Source: an uncultured Vibrio sp. (GTDB lineage: Bacteria > Pseudomonadota > Gammaproteobacteria > Enterobacterales > Vibrionaceae). Taken from it: 64,000 bases of DNA. Of the stretch, positions 35,570 through 45,283 are shown piece after piece. The stretch lies in contig CANNGN010000002.1 of NCBI GenBank assembly GCA_947504195.1, positions 186,001 to 250,000 on the forward strand. The letters are read 5' to 3'. The position numbers and the translations under genes are program-made. Under the pieces are notes generated by a model. It was not told the DNA's origin, made no database searches, and saw only the letters and a program-made list of their open reading frames with translations. Position 1 is the first letter of the stretch. The number at the start of each line of letters is the position of its first letter.

Positions 35570-37219
35570 TTAATTTGATAAGAACTGCGCTTTTCTCAAT
35601 CGATTAAGCGCCGCTAAAATATCGATGCTTCTAGGTTTGGCAAGATCGCCATGTGGCGGCATTCTAGCGTACCAATCATCGTCAAGCATGGCTTCAAAGC
35701 AAGAAGTTGGTACAATATTTTGACCTTGTTGTACTAACTGGAACCATAGCCAACCTATTGCGTTAATTTCTTGGTTAGATTCAAGCTGCTCTAGTGCGGT
35801 TAAATCAATAGATTCAGCACCAAAACGGAGAAACTTCTCTCCTTTTGAAGATACGCGATATTTACCTTCCTTGAGCAACTTCTCTAGAGGATTAACTCGA
35901 ATCGAACGGGCATTTGGAAAAGAGAGTTTCGCTTCACTTTCATTGGTACGCGTTGAAGGATGAAGCGCGACCACTTGTTTCGCTTTATCAGTGAGATCCA
36001 GCGCATTGTAGTCATGCATTTGAATGACACAATCTGCAAGATCCAAATAATCTCCCGACCCACCCATAACGATAATTGTCGATATATCTGCTTCTTCTTT
36101 TAGTTGACCGATTCTATCGACTAAAGGAGTAATGGGCTCGTCACCTTTGTTGACCAAAGCCTGCATTCTCTCATCACGGATCATAAAGTTGGTTGCTGAG
36201 GTATCTTCGTCGATCAAAAGTGTTTTTGAGTTTGCCTCTAACGCTTCTTGCAGCCAAGCAGCTTGCGACGTTGAGCCAGAAGCATCTTGTGTGCTAAAGC
36301 AGTGAGTATCACGCTTTAGTGGTAAATGATTGATATAATTTGAAATATCAAGCTCATGAACGCAGCGTCCATCTTCAGCTCGGATTTTTACAGCACTTTC
36401 ATCTGTGACTACAAATTCACGACCATCTCCGGGAATGTGGTTGTAGATGCCTTTTTGTAACGCAGTGAGAAGTGTAGATTTTCCGTGGAAACCGCCACCA
36501 ACGATCAAGGTTATCCCTTTCTTTATCCCCATTCCGCTAATTTTGCCATGATAAATAGAGTCGAGCTCTATTTGCATTGATTCAGGCGATTGAAAAAGGA
36601 TAGCCTCTTTCATTGGCGTATCACTGTTACCCGATGTTCGCGGTAATAGACTTCCATTGGCGACAAAGGCAACTAGCTCATGTTGAGCAAGTTGTTCTCT
36701 TAGATAGGCCTGATCTTCAATGACTTCGCAGTGACGTTCGAGGGCTTCAATGTCCAATTCACGTTCGGAAGTACTACGGCGAATATATTTTGGTAAGTGA
36801 AAGGTGAGGAGGTTGACGGCTTTTTTACCTAAAATATCTCGTCCTTCAGCAGGCAGGTTTACGCGAAATCTAAGTTCGATACCTTCTTCAGTAAAAACGA
36901 CAGAGGTACTATTTAGCACTACTTGTCCGCTGCTTGCCATTTGCAATGCATTGTCTCTATGGGCCAATTGAGCAAAATGACGAGCGATGTAATCTCGAGC
37001 TGCGATTTGGTACTGTTGCGATTTTTCTCTCAACCATCCAAGTCCACTCGGAGCCCATGGCTTTATGCTACGAAACCTCGATGATGAGGCATAAGGGTCT
37101 GCTTGGACATGATCAATGATTAGGGAGAAATCTCCAAATTCATACTGGCCTTTTATCTTCTGATAGGCGCGAAAGTTCTGTTTTTCTAATGGTTTAAGAA
37201 TTGAGATTAAATGATCCAT
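35570..37219 (-). CDS. Predicted ATPase of the ABC class (COG3044)
   Basis: 549 residues. LIVGGGFHGKSTLL near residue 240 is a Walker A, and KTLLIDEDTSATNFMIRDERM carries Walker B and a family-typical Asp/Thr region (quoted in part: LLIDEDTSATNFM). The N-terminal half (RAYQKIKGQYEF, DPYASSSRFR) is diagnostic for this conserved group. It lacks membrane segments and is not a transporter ATPase in the usual sense; function unknown, with nucleic-acid or RNA-related roles proposed for relatives. Monocistronic. Confidence 0.88.
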   Translation of the reverse strand: MDHLISILKPLEKQNFRAYQKIKGQYEFGDFSLIIDHVQADPYASSSRFRSIKPWAPSGLGWLREKSQQYQIAARDYIARHFAQLAHRDNALQMASSGQVVLNSTSVVFTEEGIELRFRVNLPAEGRDILGKKAVNLLTFHLPKYIRRSTSERELDIEALERHCEVIEDQAYLREQLAQHELVAFVANGSLLPRTSGNSDTPMKEAILFQSPESMQIELDSIYHGKISGMGIKKGITLIVGGGFHGKSTLLTALQKGIYNHIPGDGREFVVTDESAVKIRAEDGRCVHELDISNYINHLPLKRDTHCFSTQDASGSTSQAAWLQEALEANSKTLLIDEDTSATNFMIRDERMQALVNKGDEPITPLVDRIGQLKEEADISTIIVMGGSGDYLDLADCVIQMHDYNALDLTDKAKQVVALHPSTRTNESEAKLSFPNARSIRVNPLEKLLKEGKYRVSSKGEKFLRFGAESIDLTALEQLESNQEINAIGWLWFQLVQQGQNIVPTSCFEAMLDDDWYARMPPHGDLAKPRSIDILAALNRLRKAQFLSN

Positions 37220-37328
37220 GGAGCCTTTCGCTGTTGTTGAACAAAAAAATTAGAGTAAATGAATACTCTAATTTTAAATTTGAACTGATTATAGCGAATG
37301 CAATGGAACTGGGGTAGTACAAACGTAC

Positions 37329-39188
37329 TCAGTGACGCGTCCATGTTTGGCTAAAAGACGGATATTGATTGATTAAGCCATTTTCAAAATCGTCAGCGGG
37401 CATTGGATGACCATATAAGAAACCTTGGTTATAGTCACAGCCTTCTCCCATAAGAAAGGCTTCTTGTTCTTTCGTTTCGACTCCTTCAATAATCACCTTC
37501 AGCTTTAGAATTTTCGCAATTTGGATTATTGAACGCACAATTTCCCGATCGTCTTCACTATGTTCAAGTGGATGAATAAAGCTTTTGTCGATTTTTATGC
37601 AGTCAAACGGAAACTTTTTTAAATAGTTGAACGAAGCATATCCAGTACCAAAGTCGTCGAGTGATATTGTGACGCCAAGCTTGTGCAATACTTTTAGAGT
37701 GTCAGACGCTATATGTTCATCTGTGATTAAGCTGCTTTCGGTCACTTCAATCTCGAGGAAATGAGGTGGCAGTTTGTAATCCTTAAGTAGCTGCTTAACT
37801 TGCTCAACAAATCGAACATCTTTTAACTGTTTAGCCGAAATATTGACAGCCATCTTAAAGTCATTAATGTGGCCAACCCATTGGCTCGCTTTTTCTATCG
37901 CAGTTCTTAGAACAAAGCTCCCGACTTCAAAAATAAGACCATTTTTTTCCGCCATATGGATTAATGTTTCAGTGGATATATCGCCTAATGTAGGGTGACT
38001 CCAACGTAACAGGGCTTCTGCACCAGTCCAACGTTTACTTTTCGCACAAACTTTAGGCTGAAAATAAAGCATGAGATCTTCATTGCGAACCGCTTGCAGC
38101 AAATAATCTTCCAATTGATGGTGGTGAGATTGGGAGTCAGATAGTGCTTGAGAATGATAACAGTGACTTAATCCGGAATCTCGACATGACAACATTGCAG
38201 AGGATGCTTGATCAAGTATCTCATCGACGGATGAACTGTTATGTGATGTAGAAATCCCAATATAGCTGTGTAAATGGGTTACTTGATTATGAATATTAAA
38301 AACAGACTTGTTAATTGCTAGAAGCTGGGAACAAATTGACTCAACCTGATGATGGAGATTGTGAGAACGAACCAACAGCGCAAGATCGATGGAATTTGGG
38401 CGTGCTATTTTTATACCAGTGGTATTTTCCAGTATTTTTAGGCGATCGTGGTATTGAGTTAATACCGTTTCCCATTCTTTATAGCCAAATCGCGTTTGTA
38501 GGCTTTTGGCATTGCTAAATCCAATATGAATAAGTGCAAATGGTTGCACATTTTTTGTGTTGGAAAAGTGATTTTTTAACTCAACTTCTAAAGCGAATCG
38601 ATTAAGAAACCCTGTCCCTGTATCGTAATATCGATGGTAATTGAGTTCTTCTTCGACACTTTTTCGTTTAATAATCTCTTGATTTAGCGCGTCGGTGACT
38701 AAGTTACATGGTGTATCTAGCGCCGTTGACAGTTCTTGCCCGCAACTAATCTTGAGTTGATTAATTTCTATCTCTTGTATTTCCATTTTCAATTGAGCTT
38801 CAATAATCAACTTATAGCTATTGAGAAGTAGGTAATGCGAATCTTGTAGTTGGTGCGGTTTATTATCAGCAATCAGTAGTAAACCAAATGGTTTTAGTTG
38901 AGGATCACACAAGGCTATGCCGCAATACCAAATGGATTCAGACTTTTGAATTATTTGACCTTCCATGAATTCGTTGCAGGAAGTTGGCGTTAGCGAATGG
39001 AAAAGAGCGTTTTTAATGTTCTCAACATCAATATAGTTAGTATCGCCGACTTGGTTAAGATTTTTACTGCGACAAATGATCTCTGTGCGCTCGTCTTGGC
39101 AGAGCACGATTTCGATCGTTGAAACATCCAAATAATCAGATATTGAATCGACAATAATGCGCCAGTTACCAAATAGTTTCTTCATCAT
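37329..39188 (-). CDS. GAF - degenerate GGDEF - EAL cyclic-di-GMP protein
   Basis: 619 residues. Residues ~1-140 look like a GAF sensor (YCGIALCDPQLKPFGLLLIAD). Residues ~185-345 are a GGDEF domain whose active-site motif is lost (NSIDLALLV in place of GGDEF). The C-terminal ~250 residues are an EAL domain with the expected catalytic blocks EALLRW, NISAKQL, EVTESSL, DDFGTGYASF, KIDKSFI and IEGVETKEQ. It is therefore probably a phosphodiesterase that hydrolyses cyclic-di-GMP, with the GGDEF part regulatory. No membrane segment. Long AT-rich upstream region with an inverted repeat. Confidence 0.9.
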   Translation of the reverse strand: MMKKLFGNWRIIVDSISDYLDVSTIEIVLCQDERTEIICRSKNLNQVGDTNYIDVENIKNALFHSLTPTSCNEFMEGQIIQKSESIWYCGIALCDPQLKPFGLLLIADNKPHQLQDSHYLLLNSYKLIIEAQLKMEIQEIEINQLKISCGQELSTALDTPCNLVTDALNQEIIKRKSVEEELNYHRYYDTGTGFLNRFALEVELKNHFSNTKNVQPFALIHIGFSNAKSLQTRFGYKEWETVLTQYHDRLKILENTTGIKIARPNSIDLALLVRSHNLHHQVESICSQLLAINKSVFNIHNQVTHLHSYIGISTSHNSSSVDEILDQASSAMLSCRDSGLSHCYHSQALSDSQSHHHQLEDYLLQAVRNEDLMLYFQPKVCAKSKRWTGAEALLRWSHPTLGDISTETLIHMAEKNGLIFEVGSFVLRTAIEKASQWVGHINDFKMAVNISAKQLKDVRFVEQVKQLLKDYKLPPHFLEIEVTESSLITDEHIASDTLKVLHKLGVTISLDDFGTGYASFNYLKKFPFDCIKIDKSFIHPLEHSEDDREIVRSIIQIAKILKLKVIIEGVETKEQEAFLMGEGCDYNQGFLYGHPMPADDFENGLINQYPSFSQTWTRH

Positions 39189-39663
39189 GATTCGGTCACT
39201 GAATTATAACTAAAGCACGACGTGAACCTCTGAGAGCGTTTGCCTCAGAATAATGTACGCCAGTAGCTAAAGTGCCTGTTTTTGTTTCTATTACCTTCAT
39301 CTTGCTCGAAATGTTTCTTTGAAAAATAAGTGGAAATATTAGCAAATATTCACATTTTAAACATCGCATATAAACATGATTATTAATAACCTCTCAAAAA
39401 TGAGATGTATTTTTCATTTGCTACTTTGGAGAGAATAAGTCTTTCAGACGAGACATGAGGATATATATAATTTTGTTCAAGCTGATTTAAATAAAATATT
39501 ATAATTTTCAGCTCGTTATGTTTAGAGATAATAAGTTACTTAATATGGTAGAACTCAGTCTGCGTTAACACTATTGTAAATCTTGGTAAATATCATTGAG
39601 TTAACGCAGTAAATATATTGTTGTAAACACTAGTAAATGCAAACAATTCCTATTGTCGTATAA
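39189..39663. other. Long intergenic region upstream of the EAL gene
   Basis: AT-rich, no gene found. It contains a perfect ten-base inverted repeat, CTGCGTTAAC (39560-39569) and GTTAACGCAG (39600-39609), with several GTAAA words inside and after it (TTGTAAATC, TGGTAAATA, CAGTAAATA, TTGTAAACA, TAGTAAATG). This resembles a cluster of regulator binding sites. Confidence 0.45.
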
Positions 39664-40281
39664 TTAATTAGTTGTCGAACTTTGGATTATAGGCGCAAGG
39701 TGTGTTGCCATAAATTGAGCAATCCATGGCTGGGCAAGCTCATTCGGGTGAATGCCATCTTGTTTCATCCAGCCAGGTTTTGTAATCACACCTTCAAGGA
39801 AAAATGGTATTAGGTTGATACTATTTTCTTTGGCCAATTCTGGGTAAAGATTCTTGATAGAATCGCTGTAGCGTTGACCATAGTTGGTTGGAATTCGGAT
39901 TTGCATCAGAATTGGGGTTGCACCTGATTGCGCTACAAGGTCAATGATTTTCTGCAGGTTGTTTCGAGCAATCGAAGGGTTAAAACCTTGCAAACCATCA
40001 TTCGCACCGAGCTCTATCAAAACAAATTGGGGTTGGTGATGACTGAGCAAAGAAGGCAGACGGATCACCCCATTGGCAGTGGTATCGCCTGATACGCTAC
40101 CATTGATGACAGTAACAGGAGTATCGAGTTGTTCCATTTCTTCAATTAATAATGTTGGCCATGCTTTTTCAAATGCCATTTGGTAGCCGGCGCTTAAGCT
40201 ATCACCAAGAATGAGAAGCGACGAACAGTGCGCTTGTGCTGATAAAATAAATAATGACATAAAGGAAATCAGTCGAATCAT
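39664..40281 (-). CDS. tesA: Acyl-CoA thioesterase I / lysophospholipase L1 (TesA)
   Basis: 205 residues with a signal peptide (ISFMSLFILSAQAHC region). SGNH/GDSL hydrolase blocks: ILGDSLSAGY (Ser), NGSVSGDTT (Gly), GANDG (Asn) and DGIHPN (Asp, His). It hydrolyses long-chain acyl thioesters and lysophospholipids in the periplasm. The ATG is chosen because TTGGAGAATTC lies just upstream; a longer frame exists but runs into ybbA. Its start codon overlaps that of the divergent ATPase gene by two bases. Confidence 0.93.
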   Translation of the reverse strand: MIRLISFMSLFILSAQAHCSSLLILGDSLSAGYQMAFEKAWPTLLIEEMEQLDTPVTVINGSVSGDTTANGVIRLPSLLSHHQPQFVLIELGANDGLQGFNPSIARNNLQKIIDLVAQSGATPILMQIRIPTNYGQRYSDSIKNLYPELAKENSINLIPFFLEGVITKPGWMKQDGIHPNELAQPWIAQFMATHLAPIIQSSTTN

Positions 40282-40957
40282 GAATTCTCCAATTATTGCA
40301 GTAAATTCAGTAAAAAAAATAGTCTCTACTAATGAAGAACAATTAACAATCATTTCTGATGCAAATTTTGAGATTTTTGCTGGAGAGAGTGTGGCGATAG
40401 TTGGGACTTCAGGGGCAGGTAAGTCGACATTAATGACGTTAATCTCCGGATTGGATACCGCGAGTGAAGGAGACGTCGCGATTATGGGTAAGTCGATGAA
40501 TGCGATGGACGATGAACAACGTGCTCAGTTAAGAAGTCAGTCAATAGGGTTTGTTTTCCAAAGCTTTTTACTTATCCCTACCTTAAGTGCGTTAGAAAAT
40601 GTGACATTGCCTTCACTTTTACGAGGAGATAATGAAGATCCAGTGCGAGCAACAAAATTGCTTGAACAGGTGGGCTTAGGTAAACGTATTCACCATTTAC
40701 CTTCTCAATTATCTGGTGGTGAACAACAACGCGTAGCTATTGCTCGTGCTTTTATGCTTAATCCACAAATCTTATTCGCTGATGAGCCTACAGGAAACCT
40801 AGATAGCGCTACTTCAGACAAAATCATAGAGTTACTGTTCTCACTCAATCAGTCAAATGGAACAACCCTCGTGTTGGTGACTCACGATCTTGCGCTTGCT
40901 GCTCGCTGTGATCGACGATTACATATGGAATCTGGTGTATTGCGGGAGGTCGAATAG
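40280..40957 (+). CDS. ybbA: ABC transporter ATP-binding protein, YbbA type
   Basis: 225 residues from the ATG chosen. Walker A GTSGAGKST, Q-loop FVFQSFLLIP, signature LSGGEQQR, Walker B ILFADEPTGNLD, H-loop VTHD: a LolD/MacB-type ATPase. With the long permease next door it forms a YbbAP-like unit, thought to act on lipophilic or envelope substrates as a mechanotransmission exporter. The divergent arrangement with tesA is the same as in E. coli. GGAA lies 12 bases upstream, a weak ribosome site, so expression may be modest. Confidence 0.92.
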   Translation: MNSPIIAVNSVKKIVSTNEEQLTIISDANFEIFAGESVAIVGTSGAGKSTLMTLISGLDTASEGDVAIMGKSMNAMDDEQRAQLRSQSIGFVFQSFLLIPTLSALENVTLPSLLRGDNEDPVRATKLLEQVGLGKRIHHLPSQLSGGEQQRVAIARAFMLNPQILFADEPTGNLDSATSDKIIELLFSLNQSNGTTLVLVTHDLALAARCDRRLHMESGVLREVE

Positions 40958-43384
40958 ATGAACGCTTCACTAGCAAAAGCTTTATTCCGATGGAGCTGGA
41001 AAGAAGTACGCCAAGGTGACTTATGGCCTGTTTTAATGGCGATGATTTTGGTTGTCGCGAGTGTATTTGCACTTTCGTCGTTAGCGTACAGGATGGAGCA
41101 AGTCGTCATCAAACAAGGCAAAGATGCGTTGATGGCCGACATCGTTTTTGTTTCATCGAACCCTATTCCTGCAACACTGCTCGATCAGCTAGAAGAAAGG
41201 GACTTAACTTCAAGCTTAATGACTCGCTTCACCAGCATGATGTTTGTGGGTGATGAAATGAAGCTCGTGACGGTAAAAGCGGTAGAAAATCTTTTTCCGT
41301 TGCAAGGGAATTTAGTTCTTGATCAAAATGGGACGGAATTTTCTTCTGTTTCCTCAAGTCAGTTATGGCTAGATCCTGAACTAGCCGCGTCTTTAAAGGC
41401 TAAAACGGGAGAAGAAGCAGCCGTTGGGGATTTTGCCGCGAAGGTTTCCGGTGTCATTAGCGAGGAGCCTGGATTAAATTTCAATCCTTTCCGTCAACGA
41501 CCCACCGTATTTATGCACGCAAGCGACATTGATAAAACTGGGGCAACACAAATTGGTAGCCGTGTTCAATACCGCCTTTTTATTGATGGTGATGCCGAGC
41601 AAATAGCATTACTCAAGCAGGGGGTGGAATTAGGACCGGGAGATGAATGGCGAGATACTGATCGGCGCAGTCGTACCACGGATATTTTTACCAAGACGCA
41701 GCAATATTTATCTCTGGTGGTCGTTATTGTGGTTCTCATGGCAAGTGCAACGCAGTTTTTAACCTGTCATCACTATGCGCAATCTCGTCGTAAAACAATC
41801 GCAATGCTGAAAAGTTTGGGAGCAAACAAACGTTGGCTTTCAGCGTGGTTATTAACACAAATTGCAATACTTCTTTCTGTGGCCATGGTTATTGGTGTCG
41901 CACTTGGGTTGGGTTTTGAATATATCTTACGGATTCCTATGGCGGATCTTCTTCCCGACCCATTACCTTCTCTTGGTGGCCAACCATTCACAGTGGCGAT
42001 ATTGACTTGTATTGCAGTCTCTATACCGGCAATGGGAATACCTATTTTACGTTTGATCAATCTACCTGCAATGGCGGTTATTCAAACGGTGCAGAATACA
42101 CGATTTGATCCGAAGTGGTGGCTATTGTTGCTACCTACGATTGTGGTTGGATTGGTCGCGTACGGCAATAACCCGATAATATGGTTAATTATTCTCGCTA
42201 TTGTCCTGCTGATTGTGTTGCTAGGGTGTATTAGTTTGGGCTTGTTTAAACTGATGGGTTATGTGACCGTGAGAGCACCTCTAAAACTAGCACTTAGCCG
42301 TATAAACCGAACCCCCGTAACTTCGGGGATGCAATTGGGATCATTGACCTTATCTTTGTTGCTCCTAACAACATTGTGGTTGGTGAAAAGTGACTTACTT
42401 TCTGATTGGAATCGCGTCATTCCTGAAAATGCGCCGAATGTTTTCGCATTTAATATTGCCGATCAGGACAAAGACGCGTATCAAGCGAAGTTACAAGGAT
42501 TGGATTCTTCTCCGATGTTTCCTATCGCTCGCGGTCGTGTCACTCATATTAATGGTTCCGATGCCAAAGAATACGCGGGAGGAGAACAAACTAGTGACTC
42601 TTTGAGGCGTGAAGTCAACTTTACTTGGGCAAATGACCTTCCCGAATACAATGGGGTATTAGAAGGCGAGTGGGTTGGAAATGATGGGGTTTCTGTTGAA
42701 TCTGAAGTCGCATCAGATCTTGGCCTAAAACTGGGTGATCGTTTAACTTTTGCGATCAATGGTCGCGATTTTAGTGCTAAGGTCAATTCTATTCGTCAGG
42801 TCGAATGGCGTGAAATGAAACCTAATTTCTACTTTATTTTTACGCCCGATGTGATGGCTGAGTTTCCAGCTACCTGGTTGGTGAGCTATCGAATCAGCGA
42901 TCAGGAAAAAGAACGGCTGAACGAATTGTCAAAGATGTATCCTACTGTGAGTGTTGTGGATATGTCGTCGATGTTGGAGAAAATCCAAGGCTTGCTGAAT
43001 CAGATAGTCTCCGCCGTTTCCATTTTGGCATTATTTGGTGTCGCTGCAGGGGTTCTGTTAATTGCGACATTACTGAAGCTAAGTTTGGCCCAACGAACTC
43101 AAGAGATGTCACTCTATAGAATCTTAGGGTCGAGCCGTAAAACCATCACCATGACGCTATGGGCCGAGTTCGGCGTAATGGCGCTTGTCGCAGGGTTGGT
43201 TTCCAGTATGATCTCTGACTTACTCAGTTCATTGATTATGCTACAAGTGTTTGACAGTGATCCTCAATGGCATATTGATCTTTGGCTCATAACACCTGTA
43301 ATAACATTTATCTTATTGATTTTAGTAGTTAAAAATAGTATTTATAAGATGGTATCATCAAGATATCAACAGCCTTCGATCTAA
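40958..43384 (+). CDS. ybbP: YbbP-like FtsX-family ABC permease
   Basis: 808 residues with ~10 membrane helices and large periplasmic domains: one N-terminal helix, MacB-like loop, central FtsX helices (SLVVVIVVLMASATQFLTC and following), a second loop, and C-terminal FtsX helices. It is the permease of the YbbAP pair. It starts immediately after ybbA with GGAGG upstream. The last ~51 codons and the following 40 bases lie inside the left copy of the element's 194-bp direct repeat. The C-terminus (KMVSSRYQQPSI) may therefore have been supplied by the element; the reading frame is intact. Confidence 0.9.
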   Translation: MNASLAKALFRWSWKEVRQGDLWPVLMAMILVVASVFALSSLAYRMEQVVIKQGKDALMADIVFVSSNPIPATLLDQLEERDLTSSLMTRFTSMMFVGDEMKLVTVKAVENLFPLQGNLVLDQNGTEFSSVSSSQLWLDPELAASLKAKTGEEAAVGDFAAKVSGVISEEPGLNFNPFRQRPTVFMHASDIDKTGATQIGSRVQYRLFIDGDAEQIALLKQGVELGPGDEWRDTDRRSRTTDIFTKTQQYLSLVVVIVVLMASATQFLTCHHYAQSRRKTIAMLKSLGANKRWLSAWLLTQIAILLSVAMVIGVALGLGFEYILRIPMADLLPDPLPSLGGQPFTVAILTCIAVSIPAMGIPILRLINLPAMAVIQTVQNTRFDPKWWLLLLPTIVVGLVAYGNNPIIWLIILAIVLLIVLLGCISLGLFKLMGYVTVRAPLKLALSRINRTPVTSGMQLGSLTLSLLLLTTLWLVKSDLLSDWNRVIPENAPNVFAFNIADQDKDAYQAKLQGLDSSPMFPIARGRVTHINGSDAKEYAGGEQTSDSLRREVNFTWANDLPEYNGVLEGEWVGNDGVSVESEVASDLGLKLGDRLTFAINGRDFSAKVNSIRQVEWREMKPNFYFIFTPDVMAEFPATWLVSYRISDQEKERLNELSKMYPTVSVVDMSSMLEKIQGLLNQIVSAVSILALFGVAAGVLLIATLLKLSLAQRTQEMSLYRILGSSRKTITMTLWAEFGVMALVAGLVSSMISDLLSSLIMLQVFDSDPQWHIDLWLITPVITFILLILVVKNSIYKMVSSRYQQPSI

Positions 43385-43424
43385 TCGTTCTGGATCTTTT
43401 CTCAGTTATCCACAAAATCAGTGG
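43231..43424 (+). repeat. Left attachment repeat (attL) of the integrative element
   Basis: 194 bases matching 61585-61778 with two substitutions. It covers the end of ybbP, its stop codon and half of the downstream terminator up to CCACAAAATCAGTGG. Directly after this the sequence departs from the native terminator arm, showing that element DNA starts here. Confidence 0.93.
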
Positions 43425-43580
43425 GTTATCTGTGCAAAAATCTATATGATTTTCTGTAAATGTGTTGGTACTAAAGGGCTTAGTATTTAAGTTTTTTTAC
43501 TATAAGTCAATGTCAATAGATTATGATATTAATTGTTATATTAAAATGTATATTAGTCTGTAACTAGCAATACAAGTAAT

Positions 43581-43611
43581 GAATCCTTCATCAAGTGAAG
43601 GATTTTTTTTT
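43581..43611 (+). terminator. Terminator at the left end of the element
   Basis: AATCCTTC-atcaagt-GAAGGATT followed by eight or more T. It probably replaces the ybbP terminator disrupted by integration. Confidence 0.85.
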
Positions 43612-43618
43612 AACTTTT

Positions 43619-44031
43619 TCATGCAAGAAGTAGCTGAACTTCTCCAACAACTTTTTTACTAAAATTGTGTTCACACATTCTAAGCATTACACGCAAATCT
43701 TCTCTAAATACATCGTTAGGGTATGTCCCTGTGATTTCAGGGTTAGAACAAAGCCAATCTATAGCCAATCCGACCTCGCTAATATTATTATTATCGAACA
43801 CGTTAAAAACTTTCGGGTGTTTTCTAAGCGTGAATATAAGTACATATAGTGCATTTTTTTTTCGACTTTTTTAATCCCTCTGTTTTTAAAATGTTTATGA
43901 TTAGTTGTAGTAAATAACTTGTCATCTCTCATACTCCGTTTTTGTAAAATCTCGTACAAAAATACACCTCGTACAAATAACTTAAGTGTTAAAAGAGTAT
44001 TAGATTTAGGGAGATAGATAAGAATAATCAA
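43619..44031 (-). pseudogene. Unknown gene broken (or frameshifted) at a poly-A run
   Basis: Two overlapping frames look like one protein. The upstream part (TTG start behind GGAG, about 58 residues, ...HFKNRGIKKVEKK) runs into nine A's at about 43854-43862. Beyond the run, the convincing coding sequence is in another frame: ALYVLIFTLRKHPKVFNVFD, then NNISEVGLAIDWLCSNPEI, TYPNDVFREDLRVMLRMCEH and a stop after VQLLLA. A one-base slip would join them into ~135 residues. This could be a sequencing error, a dead gene, phase variation or programmed frameshifting. No family recognised. Confidence 0.5.
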
Positions 44032-44064
44032 CTTTTTAACTCCATGATTAACAGAAGTTAAATA

Positions 44065-44742
44065 TTATTGCTTGCTTTGGGATTCTGGACAGCTTTCTTT
44101 ATATTGTTCACGATAAGCTTTTTGAACCTCGTGTACGTCTTCTCCTGCTTCTGCATAAGTTAACGTAAAACTATCGTGTCGTTCTGATTCAAGTCCATAA
44201 GTCGGTACATGCAAGCTCAAATAGGTTGCAATCTCGGTAGGTGAGTAACCTGCGTGCTACAATTCAGTCACGGTTGAGGAATACCCTGTGGAAATTGTGT
44301 AATCCTCTAAGTGCTTTATACGAGATGGTTGAGTATCTGTGCATCTTGCGTGCGTCTTTGCACTTAGCCCTTCTTGACACAAAAAAGAGACTCTCTCACC
44401 GTTGACCCAAAATGACCCGTCACGCCACCTCACGAGATGAATACGTTTTTTACCAACTGCTGCTGATAAGTAAGGTATCAATCCTTCACAACCCTCAAGG
44501 CTCTTTATTACATTTCTATTACTAGCAATTTCCTTAAATTCCTTGATGAAGATGTTTAGATTACGTACATCATTTACTAAGTAGCTATTACAAAATGGAT
44601 TAACAAAAATAGTCATGTAATCATCGATAAAGTATTTATCAGTAAATAGTCTAAATTTTTCTTTTTCATGAAAGGTAAGAGGTAGATTTTCTAAAGTTGA
44701 TTTAATGCATAAATCTTTGCATATTATTTTGATATTACTCAT
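44065..44742 (-). pseudogene. Unknown gene interrupted by an in-frame TAG
   Basis: A 161-residue frame stops at TAG (44257-44259) but continues in the same frame for 63 more codons with equally protein-like sequence (HAGYSPTEIATYLSLHVPTY, then EVQKAYREQYKESCPE). The whole would be ~225 residues. The first part contains HLVRWRDGSFWVNGERVSFL and CTDTQPSRIKHLEDYTIS, with no family I know. Either a single nonsense mutation truncated it or the stop is read through. Good ATG start; divergently placed from nothing, same strand as the replication-like gene upstream. Confidence 0.65.
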
Positions 44743-44847
44743 TTATTTATTCCTAAATAGTAATGTTTACTTATATTTTCTGTAGGGTTAGGTGATATCT
44801 ATATAATAAAAATTGAGTAATGATATAGACAGTTTTAAATGAAACTA

Positions 44848-45168
44848 TTACAAGTCGAATTGAGTAGAATATATAAATAAATCAGGATTTTTTAATTCTA
44901 ACTGTATATATTCTTCATGGATTGAATTTAAGTCCTCTTGAATTTTTTCAGTCTTCTCAATGTGGCGCTGCTGATAATATTCAACAAAGATAGCCCTATG
45001 CTCTTCATTCCAGTAGCTTGTATTATCGTCATAGAACAGACCAATTTCGTTAGTCGTTTCATTCCACCATTCGGGGGTTAATCTTTTGTTTAATATGTAT
45101 TCTATTTTTCGGATTCGTCTTTGGACTAGATAAAGTTGTTGCAGGTTTTTTGTAGTATATGTTGTCAT
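44848..45168 (-). CDS. Hypothetical protein, 106 residues
   Basis: Highly charged, helical protein (LQQLYLVQRRIRKIEYILNK, then YYQQRHIEKTEKIQEDLNSI) with predicted coiled-coil character and no signal peptide. The ATG follows AGGAAGGAAATTA, an excellent ribosome site; the longer frame upstream is not needed. Function unknown. Same strand as the replication-like gene. Confidence 0.6.
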   Translation of the reverse strand: MTTYTTKNLQQLYLVQRRIRKIEYILNKRLTPEWWNETTNEIGLFYDDNTSYWNEEHRAIFVEYYQQRHIEKTEKIQEDLNSIHEEYIQLELKNPDLFIYSTQFDL

Positions 45169-45283
45169 TAATTTCCTTCCTGTTTGTTTAGATGTGCTCA
45201 ATCCCACATTAGAAATAGTGTGATTGCTATGTTATGAGTTTTATTTATTATTGGTGTTGAAATACACCAAGGTTATGTATTAT

